Assembly: GCF_038397715.1 (NCBI RefSeq)
Contig: NZ_CP151633.1
Span: forward strand, 372,001-436,000
Source of the DNA: Microbacterium sp. LWO14-1.2
GTDB taxonomy: Bacteria > Actinomycetota > Actinomycetes > Actinomycetales > Microbacteriaceae
Direction: 5' to 3'
Length of the DNA: 64,000 nucleotides
A program made the translations under genes and the position numbers. A model generated the notes under the pieces. That model worked only from the letters and a program-made list of their open reading frames with translations. It had not been told where the DNA came from and did no database searches. Position 1 is the stretch's first letter. Every line of letters starts with the position of its first letter. This document shows positions 46,849 through 55,728 of this stretch, one piece after another.

Positions 46849-47709
46849 GTGTGTGCTCCCCAGGTTGAGTGGTGCTGACGAGCATAGTGAGGTGCGGGTG
46901 CCACATGGCCGTGAAAGTACTGGGACTTCAGATCGGCGGCGGTTGACCGCAGGCGCATCGTCGTTCACCGGTGGCACCGGCCGCCGAGCGGCGCGCACCC
47001 CGACCTTGTACGCATGCATCTCTCGTCGCGCGAGCCGAACGCTAACGAACCATTCGCGGATTGTTCGCCCTAGCCTGCGGCGTCGAACGTCGTCGACAAG
47101 CATCAGCCACCCCACTCGAGCTGCCCGAACTCGCTGAACGGTCTTGCTGTCAGAGGGGTCCGACACGAGCAACCATCGCTGCACCTGCACATGCGGGCTG
47201 GAGCGTGGCTCCGCGAGCTCGCCGACATTGTTGTGCAACACCTCGGAGAGGACCGAGCGCCGTTGTTCCGGGTATGCCCATTCCCGCGTGAGCCGCTGCG
47301 CACGAGCGAGCGTCAGCTCGTACTCCGTGTGCGCCGCGGGTTCCATACGCCCGGCCGACGACATAGGAAGGAGTCGCTCCGCGGTGTGACCCAGCTTTCG
47401 GAGAAAGCCCTCAAGCTCGCCTCGCTGACGTTGCGCGCGGGGCGACGTGACGCGGCTGCTCCACAGTCGGACAGCTTCGCCGTAGCGACGGGCAAAGTCT
47501 GAGCGGTCTGGTCGATCTTGACCTCCGGCGACCGATAGCGCTGAGACGGCGAGGGCGAACTCGTCTCCGACAGACCGGTCGAGCTGGAAGTCACGATTGG
47601 AGCGAGCCTCGCGGCTGGCGTCGCGTGCGATGACCAATCCGACCAGAGCAAGGATCACCGACAGCAGAGACGCGATGACCTGGATCCAGGTCGCGAAGGC
47701 GTTGTCCAC
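46633..47709 (-). CDS. Unrecognised protein with one membrane segment
   Basis: An open frame of 358 residues. Residues 5-30 are a membrane segment (WIQVIASLLSVILALVGLVIA), then a charged helical domain with many Arg residues. The last 71 residues look different and begin at an internal ATG (46848) with GGGGAG upstream. They may therefore be a separate gene. The stretch before that ATG (46849-46960) has codon content more like a spacer. No family is recognised. GTG 47709 has no strong ribosome site. Confidence 0.45.
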   Translation of the reverse strand: MDNAFATWIQVIASLLSVILALVGLVIARDASREARSNRDFQLDRSVGDEFALAVSALSVAGGQDRPDRSDFARRYGEAVRLWSSRVTSPRAQRQRGELEGFLRKLGHTAERLLPMSSAGRMEPAAHTEYELTLARAQRLTREWAYPEQRRSVLSEVLHNNVGELAEPRSSPHVQVQRWLLVSDPSDSKTVQRVRAARVGWLMLVDDVRRRRLGRTIREWFVSVRLARREMHAYKVGVRAARRPVPPVNDDAPAVNRRRSEVPVLSRPCGTRTSLCSSAPLNLGSTHMGSPVYGLAFNRGVAAGVERGIQIGLKMASDAAAQRRLQIANGALKVVQYATPVVLTVVRTHREKKAVDAA

Positions 47710-47755
47710 AGACGAACAGTATCGTCAGGACGTCGCATTCTTCCTTCAAGAATGC

Positions 47756-47792
47756 AGAAGAGGTGCACCCGGATCCCGGGTGCACCTCTTCT
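47756..47792 (-). terminator. Terminator of the haloperoxidase-like gene
   Basis: A perfect 15-bp stem (47756-47770 with 47778-47792) with a 7-base loop, 14 bases after the stop codon at 47806. Confidence 0.85.
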
Positions 47793-47805
47793 ACTGCGAC
47801 GCTTC

Positions 47806-48642
47806 TTACTTCTGGATGAAGGCGAGGAGGTCAGGGTTGATGACGTCGGCGTGCGTGGTCAGCATGCCGTGCGGGTAGCCGGCGTAGAGCTTCAGCTCCG
47901 AGTTCTGGAGGAGCTCGTGCTGCAGAAGCGCGGCGGCCTTGTAGGGAACGACCTGGTCGTCGTCGCCCTGCATGACGAGAACGGGGACCGTGATGGCCTT
48001 GAGGTCTTCGGTCTGGTCGGTCTCGGAGAAGGCCTTGATGCCCTCGTAGTGAGCCAGTGCGCTGCCGGTCATGCCCTGACGCCACCAGTTGGCGACGACC
48101 GGCTCGGACACCTCGACGCCGTCGCGGTTGAAGCCGTAGAACGGGCCCGACGCCACGGCCTGGAAGAACTCGGCACGGTTCGCGGCGAGAGCGGAACGGA
48201 AACCGTCGAGGACCTCGATGGGCGTGCCCTCGGGGTTGATGTCGGACTTCAGCATGATGGGCGGCACGGAGGAGACGAGCACGGCCTTGGCGACACGCCC
48301 CTGGGGCTGGCCGTACTTCGCGACGTAACGGGCGACCTGGCCGCCGCCGGTGGAGTGGCCGATGTGGATCGCGTTCTTCAGGTCGAGGTGCTCGACGACG
48401 GCGTTCACGTCGCTGGCGTAGTGGTCCATGTCGTGGCCGGTGCTGATCTGCGAGGAACGGCCGTGGCCGCGGCGGTCGCTGGCGACGACGCGGTAGCCCT
48501 TCGAGAGGAAGTAGAGCATCTGCGCGTCCCAGTCATCGGACGACAGCGGCCAGCCGTGATGGAACACGATGGGCTGGGCGTTCTTGTCGCCCCAGTCCTT
48601 GAAGTAGATCTCTGCGCCGTCTTCGGTGGTGATGTATCCCAT
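47806..48642 (-). CDS. Alpha/beta hydrolase of the non-heme chloroperoxidase type
   Basis: A 278-residue cofactor-free hydrolase. The catalytic triad is Ser97 (GHSTGGG), Asp in MQGDDDQVVP and His in GYPHGM; the oxyanion region is HHGWPLSSDDW. This family includes arylesterases and so-called bacterial haloperoxidases, whose perhydrolase activity needs an organic acid. The ATG at 48642 has AAAGGA upstream. It is divergent from an XRE regulator over 309 bases and has its own terminator, so it is a single-gene unit probably under that regulator. Confidence 0.92.
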   Translation of the reverse strand: MGYITTEDGAEIYFKDWGDKNAQPIVFHHGWPLSSDDWDAQMLYFLSKGYRVVASDRRGHGRSSQISTGHDMDHYASDVNAVVEHLDLKNAIHIGHSTGGGQVARYVAKYGQPQGRVAKAVLVSSVPPIMLKSDINPEGTPIEVLDGFRSALAANRAEFFQAVASGPFYGFNRDGVEVSEPVVANWWRQGMTGSALAHYEGIKAFSETDQTEDLKAITVPVLVMQGDDDQVVPYKAAALLQHELLQNSELKLYAGYPHGMLTTHADVINPDLLAFIQK

Positions 48643-48951
48643 GATGAATCCTTTGTCATGTCGTCGAACGAGCAAGCCCGCGCGACTGGTGGGTAGTTTG
48701 CGCCTCGACGATGTGGCGACTGCATTCACGGTAACTTTCGGGCGTCCGCGACGCCTCCGACAATTGCCGACTCCCGTTGCTACGTCTATCCGAACCCGAG
48801 AGGTGGCACGCCGAGCACGACATTTCTTGAGGGGATACGGAGCGTCCGGACAGGTGATGTGGGCATGCCCTCGTCTTTCGTACGGTGAAGCGTCCGTACT
48901 CCTCGCACCACGACGTGCAGGGAGGGAAATTGGTTGCATTCAGGGAGATCG
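48643..48951. promoter_or_regulatory. Divergent control region with inverted repeats
   Basis: 309 bases without genes between the haloperoxidase-like gene and the XRE gene. It holds the palindrome GTCCGGAC (48844-48851) and an inverted repeat GTACGG-8-CCGTAC (48880-48899), the latter 52 bases before the XRE start. These are operator candidates; no clear promoter boxes are assigned. Confidence 0.45.
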
Positions 48952-49761
48952 GTGAGCGGTAACAAGAGTGTTCTGGGGAACTTTCTGCGTGCGCGGCGCG
49001 CGCACGTCCGGCCGGTGGACGTCGGCCTTCATCCGGCTGACGGCAGACGAGTCTCCGGACTGAAGCGGGAAGAAGTGGCGATGCTCGCCGACATCAGCCT
49101 GGAGTACTACATCCGGCTCGAGCAGGGACGGGGAGCAGATCCCTCCACCAAGGTCGTTCGCGCTCTCGCCCGCGCGCTGAATCTGGACGATGTGTGCGTC
49201 GAGTATGTCAATCGCCTCACCGGGAGGGTCGATGAGCAGCGGCAGATGATCCCGCCCGAGAAGACCTACATCATGCGTGAACTTCTCGACACGTGGGCAC
49301 ATATCCCGGCGTACATCACGGACGGGAACCTCGACATCGTCGCTGTCAATGAACTCATGCACTCCTTGAGTGCCGGGGCCATCAGCCCCGGAGCCAACGC
49401 TGTTGTCGTCCACTTCGCTCCCGAGAACAAGCGCCAGATCGTGAACTGGGAGGAACTGGCGGCGCGGGGTGTCGCGACCCTCCGCTTCCTCGGAGACCGC
49501 TCCTCCGCGCGGTACGACGAGATCGTTCGTGAGCTGTCAGCGGATCAGGACTTCATGAAGCTGTGGGAGCTGCACCAGGTTGCTCGCCCGTCGGACTTCG
49601 ACTCTCACCTGCGCTTGGATGGAATCGGTGAGATCCAGATGCGGGTCCATAACTTCGAAGTGCCCTCTTTGCCGTTCCATACGATGACCACCCAGTCCCC
49701 GAAACCAGGCTTCGAGGTGCTCACCACTACCTCAGGTGCCCGCGAGACAGCCTTCGCCTGA
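48952..49761 (+). CDS. XRE-type regulator with MmyB-like ligand domain
   Basis: A 269-residue transcription factor. The N-terminal helix-turn-helix (LKREEVAMLADISLEYYIRLEQGRG) is followed by a sensor domain of the MmyB-like type (TWAHIPAYITDGNLDIVAVNELM). Such regulators in actinobacteria often control the adjacent divergent gene, here the haloperoxidase-like hydrolase. GTG 48952 is chosen because AGGGAG stands five bases upstream. The ligand is unknown. Confidence 0.88.
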   Translation: MSGNKSVLGNFLRARRAHVRPVDVGLHPADGRRVSGLKREEVAMLADISLEYYIRLEQGRGADPSTKVVRALARALNLDDVCVEYVNRLTGRVDEQRQMIPPEKTYIMRELLDTWAHIPAYITDGNLDIVAVNELMHSLSAGAISPGANAVVVHFAPENKRQIVNWEELAARGVATLRFLGDRSSARYDEIVRELSADQDFMKLWELHQVARPSDFDSHLRLDGIGEIQMRVHNFEVPSLPFHTMTTQSPKPGFEVLTTTSGARETAFA

Positions 49762-49782
49762 GCCCCGCACGGAAGGCCACTC

Positions 49783-50154
49783 ATGCCGAACATCCTCATC
49801 AAGCACGCATATGACGCAGCTTCCACAGGCGACGGCTACCGGGTTCTCGTGGACCGCCTGTGGCCGCGGGGCGTGTCGAAGGAACGTGCCGCTCTCGACG
49901 AGTGGCTGAAAGACATCGCGCCGTCCCCCGATCTGCGGACGTGGTGGAACCATGACCCTGAACGCATGGCAGAGTTCGCCGCTCGGTACGACGCGGAGCT
50001 GGAGGAGAACACCACGACTGTCCAGCACCTGCTCGACGTCGTGCACGCGCACGACACAGTCACCTTGATCTACGCAGCCCACGATCCTGCGGTCAACCAT
50101 GCCGTCGTCCTCCAGCGCTTCATCCAAGAGCGCATGACTGCCGCCGAGTCATAG
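49783..50154 (+). CDS. DUF488 family protein
   Basis: A 123-residue protein with the DUF488 signatures RVLVDRLWPRGVSKERA and PDLRTWWNHDPERMAEFAARY. Function is not established; a thermosensitive or hydroperoxide-related role has been discussed for relatives. It is 21 bases after the XRE regulator, with GGAAGG upstream, and likely co-transcribed with it. Its end overlaps the convergent monooxygenase stop by six bases. Confidence 0.88.
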   Translation: MPNILIKHAYDAASTGDGYRVLVDRLWPRGVSKERAALDEWLKDIAPSPDLRTWWNHDPERMAEFAARYDAELEENTTTVQHLLDVVHAHDTVTLIYAAHDPAVNHAVVLQRFIQERMTAAES

Positions 50155-51279
50155 GGGCAGCTGTTCGCCAAGACTCATCCCGTACCGCGCGATGTCCCTG
50201 GCCACCGGCAGCCGCTGCTCGCTGTACGAGACGAGTGCAGCGCCGATGGGCGATGAGTGAAGCGCACGGGTGAGAGCAAGCGCATCACCGGCGGCTTTCG
50301 ACGCGCCCATCGCGGTGTGCGGACGCACCACCGCTGCCGCGTCCCCGAGAAGCACTGCGCGATCTCTGACGAGACGAGGAGCGACGTAGTCGAGCACGCC
50401 CTGGAGGAAGGGTCGAGGCTCCATCGCGATTACTTCAGCGAACTGCGGTGGCAGGCGATGGCGGGCAGCTTCACTCAGTTGTGTCGTGACGTCCGCCGGC
50501 GTCTGCCCCGGGGCGAGAGACGTAGATGTGGATGAGCGGCCGGAGGCAGCCATCAGCGTCGATAGATCCTCTGAGCTCATCGAGCGGTACCAGACCCAGT
50601 TGTACCGACGGCTCCCCGGCTGAGTCTGCCCCTCGGGTCCGGCGACGAGATATCCGAGCGCGTGCTCTCCCGGTCCCGTGTAGAACGTCATCCGCCGAAA
50701 CAGGGTGTCGGCGGCACCGGCGGGGACGAGGTCTTCAGGGATGAGACCGCGCCAGATGGCATACCCGACGTACGCAGGTTCACCGCCTCCTGGCGCAATG
50801 AAACGGCGCACGTGCGAGTGCGCTCCATCTGCTCCGACCAGCAGGTCAGTCTCATATCGTTCGTTACCCGCGGTGAAGGAAATGACGTCGACGCCCGCCC
50901 GGACGCCCGTTACCGGGCTGTCCAGAACATACCGAGAGTCGGGGATCACCCCGCGAAGACCGTCGTAAAGCCGGTCCCACGATAGCTGCGTCTGCTCGGC
51001 GCGTTCTCGGTAACGAATCGCTCCTCGCAGGTCGAGGGTGATCCGTTCGACGGACGTTACGCCAGGCACCGTAGCCGGTGGTACGCCCGCGGCGTCGAGT
51101 GCCGTGAAGATCTCGTCCTGTGCAACGAGCCCGGCGCCTCGCGTGCGGAGACCATGCACTGACTCCTCGTACACCGTGACGTCGTGCCCGAGCCGGTGCA
51201 GCATGGCAGCTGCGAATAGTCCCCCGATGGAGCCGCCGGCCACGGCGATGCGATGCGCGGATGCGGAGAAGTCGCTCAT
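50149..51279 (-). CDS. FAD-dependent aromatic monooxygenase
   Basis: A 376-residue flavoprotein hydroxylase of the p-hydroxybenzoate hydroxylase class. The FAD motif is AVAGGSIGGLFAA (residues 12-24), and the second motif LLGDAAAVVRPHTAMGASKAAGDALAL is near the C-terminus. The order and sequence resemble 2,6-dihydroxypyridine and 6-hydroxynicotinate hydroxylases, but the substrate cannot be fixed. ATG 51279 is taken as the start because the FAD fold begins there. It lies next to hydrolase and MFS genes that suggest catabolism or detoxification. Confidence 0.88.
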   Translation of the reverse strand: MSDFSASAHRIAVAGGSIGGLFAAAMLHRLGHDVTVYEESVHGLRTRGAGLVAQDEIFTALDAAGVPPATVPGVTSVERITLDLRGAIRYRERAEQTQLSWDRLYDGLRGVIPDSRYVLDSPVTGVRAGVDVISFTAGNERYETDLLVGADGAHSHVRRFIAPGGGEPAYVGYAIWRGLIPEDLVPAGAADTLFRRMTFYTGPGEHALGYLVAGPEGQTQPGSRRYNWVWYRSMSSEDLSTLMAASGRSSTSTSLAPGQTPADVTTQLSEAARHRLPPQFAEVIAMEPRPFLQGVLDYVAPRLVRDRAVLLGDAAAVVRPHTAMGASKAAGDALALTRALHSSPIGAALVSYSEQRLPVARDIARYGMSLGEQLPL

Positions 51280-51382
51280 GTGGCCACGGTATGTGTCGCG
51301 ATGCACCAACTCATGCGACAACTGACGGACGGTCCTTCGACCATGAGTCAAGAGCGCGCGCGAACTGCCAGGGACACCGACG

Positions 51383-52696
51383 CTAGGACGGTTGGTCGGC
51401 GACCGGGAGGAAAGCCTGCACCACGGTCAGGAGAAGGACGACCGCGCCAGCGCCGACGAGAACCGCGTCCGTACCGACGACAACAGCTACGGCGCCGCTC
51501 GCCGCCGACCCCACCGCGGTACCCCCGTAGAGGACCAGTTGGTAGATCGACAGACCACGCGTGCGAACGTGTTCTGGCAACGACGCCTGTACGACCGCGT
51601 TCACAGTAGCGATGACGCCGATCCACCCTGCACCGCCAGCAACGAGCGCGAGGAAGATGACCCACAGGTCTCCCGTGAAAAGCAGGGCGCACAACCCCAG
51701 GCTGAAGAGCGTCATCGATGCGAGCAGTACGCCGTTCACTCCCCATCGGTCACGGGCTAGCGCCACGAGAGACGCTCCGACGATGGTGCCCAGGCCCAGG
51801 ACCCCAAGAAGTAGCCCGTAGCCGTCTGCTCCGAGACCGAGGGTTCGCTGAGCGAACACGGGGAGCAAAGCCCAGAGAGCATTGGCCGGCACGAGGAAGA
51901 TCGCCAAGCGGATGCAGAGGGAGCGCACCAGCGACGAGCGGAAGACGAAGCGAAGCCCCTCGCGTAACGCGTGCAGAAACGGCTCGCGACGAATCTGCGG
52001 AGCTCGGTAGTTGCGCCAGGCGAGGAGGGAGCCCAAGTAGATGACGAACGAGGCGGCGTTCACGATGAACACCGCGGTGATCCCGAACTGCGCGATGGCG
52101 AGCCCGGCGACTGCCGGACCTGCCGCGCGCGCGACGTTCACGCTGATGGACGACAGTGATGCCGCGTCCGCGACCTGCGCGCGCGGCACGATGTCCGAGA
52201 TGACTGACTGTGCTGCTGGCATCTGCACGGCGGACGCAGCACCGAGCACGCACGTGAGGGTAAGGAGTGTGCTCGCTGGGAGATCGTCCCCAGCTGACAT
52301 CGCTACCAATGCCAGTGACGCCCCCAATTGCACGACCTGCGTGACGAGCATCACCGTGCGACGATTCAGGAACTCGCCAAGCACTCCCGATGGCAGCGCC
52401 AGTAGCAACACGGGCGCTGCTGAGGCCGTTTGCACGAGGGCGACGACAACAGGTGAGCTGTCGTCGGCAACGAGTTGCCATTGGGCGCCGACAGTCTGCA
52501 TCCAGATGCCGATATTGCTGACGAATCCGGCGACCCACAGCATTCGGAATGCCGGAACCCTCAGCGGCGCCAATGGCCCATCGCGCCCCGAACGCGAGGA
52601 CACACGCGTCCGGGGCGCGGCGACGGTCACGTCAGCACCGAAGCCAAAGTCAGGGAACCGCGTTGGCCGCGTCGATGATGAAGGGTGCGACGTCAC
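51383..52696 (-). CDS. MFS exporter
   Basis: A 12-segment transporter of up to 437 residues, related to the EntS/enterobactin-exporter group of MFS (FRMLWVAGFVSNIGIWMQTVGAQW near the start). Export of a small molecule is the usual role. The start is uncertain: GTG 52696 overlaps the upstream hydrolase gene by 47 bases, while GTG 52630 lies after its stop and would remove 22 residues. Neither has a clear ribosome site. It is probably co-transcribed with the hydrolase at 52650. Confidence 0.85.
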   Translation of the reverse strand: MTSHPSSSTRPTRFPDFGFGADVTVAAPRTRVSSRSGRDGPLAPLRVPAFRMLWVAGFVSNIGIWMQTVGAQWQLVADDSSPVVVALVQTASAAPVLLLALPSGVLGEFLNRRTVMLVTQVVQLGASLALVAMSAGDDLPASTLLTLTCVLGAASAVQMPAAQSVISDIVPRAQVADAASLSSISVNVARAAGPAVAGLAIAQFGITAVFIVNAASFVIYLGSLLAWRNYRAPQIRREPFLHALREGLRFVFRSSLVRSLCIRLAIFLVPANALWALLPVFAQRTLGLGADGYGLLLGVLGLGTIVGASLVALARDRWGVNGVLLASMTLFSLGLCALLFTGDLWVIFLALVAGGAGWIGVIATVNAVVQASLPEHVRTRGLSIYQLVLYGGTAVGSAASGAVAVVVGTDAVLVGAGAVVLLLTVVQAFLPVADQPS

Positions 52697-53366
52697 CAGG
52701 ATGGGTGTGCATGATGAGGTGCGGACCTGGTAGCTCGATTACCTCGAGTGCTGAGGCTCGTTCGAGGCCGAAACGCACAACGTCCGGGTTGACGATGTGG
52801 TCGGCGGTAGCAACGATGCCCCACGTCGGACGTGAGCGCCAGGCTGCGTGCGTGGCCCTCTCGTCGAGCACCGCGGCGTCCAGCGGCCGTTGGGTGACGG
52901 CGAAGACGGCAGCTTCATCGGCCGGGATGCCGAGGGCAGCGAGGAAGGGGAACTCGTCGATGGCGACGGACACCTCGCGCCGGGTCGCGCCGTCTGCAGT
53001 GGCGTAGGGCCGGTAGTCGAAGAAGTTTGCGGCGTCCGATGCCGGGAAGCGCTGACGCAGGTCGGCTGCGCTCTCATCCACATCGAGGATGAAACCGGCC
53101 ACGAAGACCAGCCCGCGAACGTTCTCGGCAGTCCCCGCGACGGAGGCGACGGTCGCGCCGTAGGAGTGGCCGACCAGCAGGACAGGACCATCGATGTTCT
53201 CTACAAACGACCGCACATACGCCGCATCCGCCGCGAGACTCCGGTTCGAGATGGCGGGAACACGCACCTCGATGCCCGCCCCCATTATCCGCATCGCCAC
53301 CGGCGACCAGCTCGCTCCATCAGAGAACGCACCGTGCACCATCACGACGGTCGGCTTCTCGCGCAT
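52650..53366 (-). CDS. Alpha/beta hydrolase (EstC-like)
   Basis: A 238-residue hydrolase. The triad is Ser68 (VGHSYG), Asp in the TADHIVNP region and His in PGPHLIMHTHP. The HGAFSDGASW segment is the oxyanion loop of the small esterase/methylesterase-like group. Substrate unknown. It is the first gene of a unit with the MFS exporter; a hairpin upstream (53412-53440) separates it from the PucR-linked hydrolase. Confidence 0.9.
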   Translation of the reverse strand: MREKPTVVMVHGAFSDGASWSPVAMRIMGAGIEVRVPAISNRSLAADAAYVRSFVENIDGPVLLVGHSYGATVASVAGTAENVRGLVFVAGFILDVDESAADLRQRFPASDAANFFDYRPYATADGATRREVSVAIDEFPFLAALGIPADEAAVFAVTQRPLDAAVLDERATHAAWRSRPTWGIVATADHIVNPDVVRFGLERASALEVIELPGPHLIMHTHPGDVAPFIIDAANAVP

Positions 53367-53411
53367 ATTTCACTCCCTCAGTCCCCGAGATCTCCGGGTT
53401 CCATCCCACGC

Positions 53412-53440
53412 TAGGAGCGGGGACCGTGCCCCCGCTCCTA
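53412..53440 (-). terminator. Terminator after the PucR-hydrolase unit
   Basis: An 11-bp stem (53412-53422 with 53430-53440) and a 7-base loop lie 11 bases after the stop at 53451. Confidence 0.75.
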
Positions 53441-53450
53441 CGCGTTGTCG

Positions 53451-54326
53451 TTACTTGACTGGACGGGTGTCGGAAACCCCGTTCGCGTCAAGGAAGACGC
53501 GGACGACATCGTTGAACGCCTCCGGGTTTTCCAGGAATGGGAAGTGGGAGCTTGCTACATCCCGCGGGAAGATGTGCACGAGCGCTCCAGGTATACGCGA
53601 TGCGACGTAACGCTGCGATTCCGGGGAGACATGGCTGCCATCGCAACCCAGCACGAGGGTGGGCTTGGCGATGGTCGGAAGCATTTCCCGCCAGTCCTGC
53701 GCGCCGTGGTCGAACAGGAGTGGCGCGGCAACTCGACGAGGCGTCTGAGCGACCTCCGATGACACGAACGCCCAGAGGTCGTCGTTGACGGGCCCGGTGA
53801 ACATGCTCCGCACGAAAGCACGCACCGCCGCTTCGCCACCAGCATCATCAGCGATGGCATTGGCGAGCGCGCCGAGCCCGTCCGGCGGCAGGATGCAGCC
53901 CGCGGACTGCTGCTCTTGCGGGCTCATCCACAGTTGCGCGACGACCGCGGCTGGTTGGTCCACCATCACGATGCTGCGTACTCTGCTGTCTCCGAAGAGT
54001 TCGAGGTAGGACCAGATGACGGAGACGCCCATCGACCAGCCGAGGAGGTCGACGGTCTGAATGTCGAGTTCGTCGAGGATGTCTCGGAGGTCGGCCGCGA
54101 GACGGGCGATGCGGTGCCCACGCCAGGGCTTCTCTGACCTTCCATGTCCGCGCGCGTCATAGGTAATGACGCGGCGCTCGGTGAGTCCTTCACGCTGGTG
54201 CCGGAACATCTCCTGCGATTGTGACCACCCGTGGAGCATCAGGAGCGGGACGCCGTTCCCACCTGTGTCGTACAGCTCCAGGGTCACACCGTCGCTGGTC
54301 TGAACTTGCCGGCTCCGTGCCCTCAT
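53451..54326 (-). CDS. Alpha/beta hydrolase linked to the PucR gene
   Basis: A 291-residue hydrolase with Ser98 (GWSMG), an acid candidate in LGCDGSHVSPES, and His in SSHFPFLENPE. The HGWSQSQEMF oxyanion loop and YDARGHGRSEKP are typical of haloalkane/lactonase-like members. The ATG overlaps the PucR stop by four bases (ATGA), so it is translationally coupled to its likely regulator. Substrate unknown; lactones or esters are likely. Confidence 0.9.
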   Translation of the reverse strand: MRARSRQVQTSDGVTLELYDTGGNGVPLLMLHGWSQSQEMFRHQREGLTERRVITYDARGHGRSEKPWRGHRIARLAADLRDILDELDIQTVDLLGWSMGVSVIWSYLELFGDSRVRSIVMVDQPAAVVAQLWMSPQEQQSAGCILPPDGLGALANAIADDAGGEAAVRAFVRSMFTGPVNDDLWAFVSSEVAQTPRRVAAPLLFDHGAQDWREMLPTIAKPTLVLGCDGSHVSPESQRYVASRIPGALVHIFPRDVASSHFPFLENPEAFNDVVRVFLDANGVSDTRPVK

Positions 54327-55489
54327 TGGATGTGACCTGCGTTCTCCCAGTACGACGCAAGTTTCAAGCCCAGGTGCAGTGCGCTGCGTTTCATTCCGTC
54401 ATCCATTGCGTCTTTCACCACTTGTGGCATGTTTTCCAATCGGTAGTAGAGCGTCGTGCGGTGGATGTGCAGTTCCTCGCACACGACTTTGATCTGATGG
54501 GCGTGGTCGAGGAGAGTCTCGATGGTCTGCCGGCGCAGCGGGTCCGCGTCATGGATCAGGGTGTACGCGGCTGGCGAGTACCACTGCAGCCGGTTCGGAT
54601 CTGAGACGACATCAGCAATGAGCAGCCAGGGACCGACGTCCTCGGCGCGCAGGCTCTTGCCCAGATCAGGCAGGAGCTCAGCGACCGCCGCCGTCGCGAC
54701 CGCCCGCTCAGCGACGGGCCGCACGTCGATGTCCGTCTCGGTCAGGTGAGCGGACCCGATTGCTCGCAAGAGCACGCCGGCGCGCGCGGCCTCGGCCGCG
54801 ATGAGGTCGTCTGTTCGCGCATTATCGTTCGCACGCTCCAGGAACAGCAGGGCAGCTCCGATCTCGCCCATGAACATGAGTGTGGTCTTGGCCACGCTCT
54901 CCAGGGCCCGTCCGAGCGACGCGCGCTGCACGACGGATGTGTCATGCCCGACGGACACGGCACGAACGACGGTTGCCGAGCTGCGCGATACCCCGTGAGT
55001 GCGGACAGCGGTGCTCAGCGCGTCCCGTCTGGCGACCGGATCCTGAGCGAGAAGTCCACGGATGACCATTTCGCGTGTGGATCGCGCGGGTGTCGCGTCC
55101 TGCTCGGCGGCGAGATAGTCGCGCGCGATGTCCACTGCCGCGTCCACGGCGCGGAACTGTGCGGATGTCAGCGGCGGGAGCCCGCCCGTGATGAGCCACA
55201 TGACTCCGAGCAGCGCGTCATCGGAGCGAATCGGCACGGCCAGACGTTCGCGTGCACCGAATTGGTCGAGATTCACGGTCTGCGGCCGCTTGGCGGAGGA
55301 CAGATGAATGCTCTCCAGATACGCGCGCTCGCGCGGAGGCGTTGCACGTCCGAGAAGTCCGCGAGCACGGAGCTCATCGATCTCCTCCCCTTGCGCGCTG
55401 GAGACCATAGGGCGGTATTGCGCGTCGTTGATGACCACGGATCGACCGAGGTCTTCCGCAAGGTCATCCACGAGTGTTTGCAGGTTCAT
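54323..55489 (-). CDS. PucR family transcriptional regulator
   Basis: A 388-residue regulator. The N-terminal 150 residues are a GAF-like sensor part, followed by a middle domain. The C-terminal PucR helix-turn-helix is clear (VCEELHIHRTTLYYRLENMPQV). Family members usually activate catabolic or transport genes. ATG 55489 is chosen because AGGGAG lies six bases upstream. The coupled hydrolase downstream is its probable target; a large LuxR-type gene diverges on the other side. Confidence 0.9.
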   Translation of the reverse strand: MNLQTLVDDLAEDLGRSVVINDAQYRPMVSSAQGEEIDELRARGLLGRATPPRERAYLESIHLSSAKRPQTVNLDQFGARERLAVPIRSDDALLGVMWLITGGLPPLTSAQFRAVDAAVDIARDYLAAEQDATPARSTREMVIRGLLAQDPVARRDALSTAVRTHGVSRSSATVVRAVSVGHDTSVVQRASLGRALESVAKTTLMFMGEIGAALLFLERANDNARTDDLIAAEAARAGVLLRAIGSAHLTETDIDVRPVAERAVATAAVAELLPDLGKSLRAEDVGPWLLIADVVSDPNRLQWYSPAAYTLIHDADPLRRQTIETLLDHAHQIKVVCEELHIHRTTLYYRLENMPQVVKDAMDDGMKRSALHLGLKLASYWENAGHIQ

Positions 55490-55574
55490 GCACGTCTCCC
55501 TACGACGTCGCCCCACCGATGCATCGTGATCCTTTCTCGGGCCAGCACTCGCGCCCTCGGCCTCAGCGTAGGAA

Positions 55575-55678
55575 CGACATATCGATGTCGAGGAGGCCCA
55601 ACTTGTACCACCCAGATGGCGGCAGCGACCTCAACGGTAGGTATGGGTGGGAGCGTTCACATCCCCTCTTCGACATAT
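55575..55678. promoter_or_regulatory. Repeated CGACATAT sites between PucR and LuxR-type genes
   Basis: CGACAT-ATCG-ATGTCG (55575-55590) is a near-complete palindrome. Its left half CGACATAT recurs at 55671-55678, 96 bases away. Both lie in the 239-base divergent spacer, so they are operator candidates for either regulator. Confidence 0.45.
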
Positions 55679-55728
55679 GCACATCACCTCGAAACGAACG
55701 CGCAACGTCGCTTCGGGATAATGGGGGG

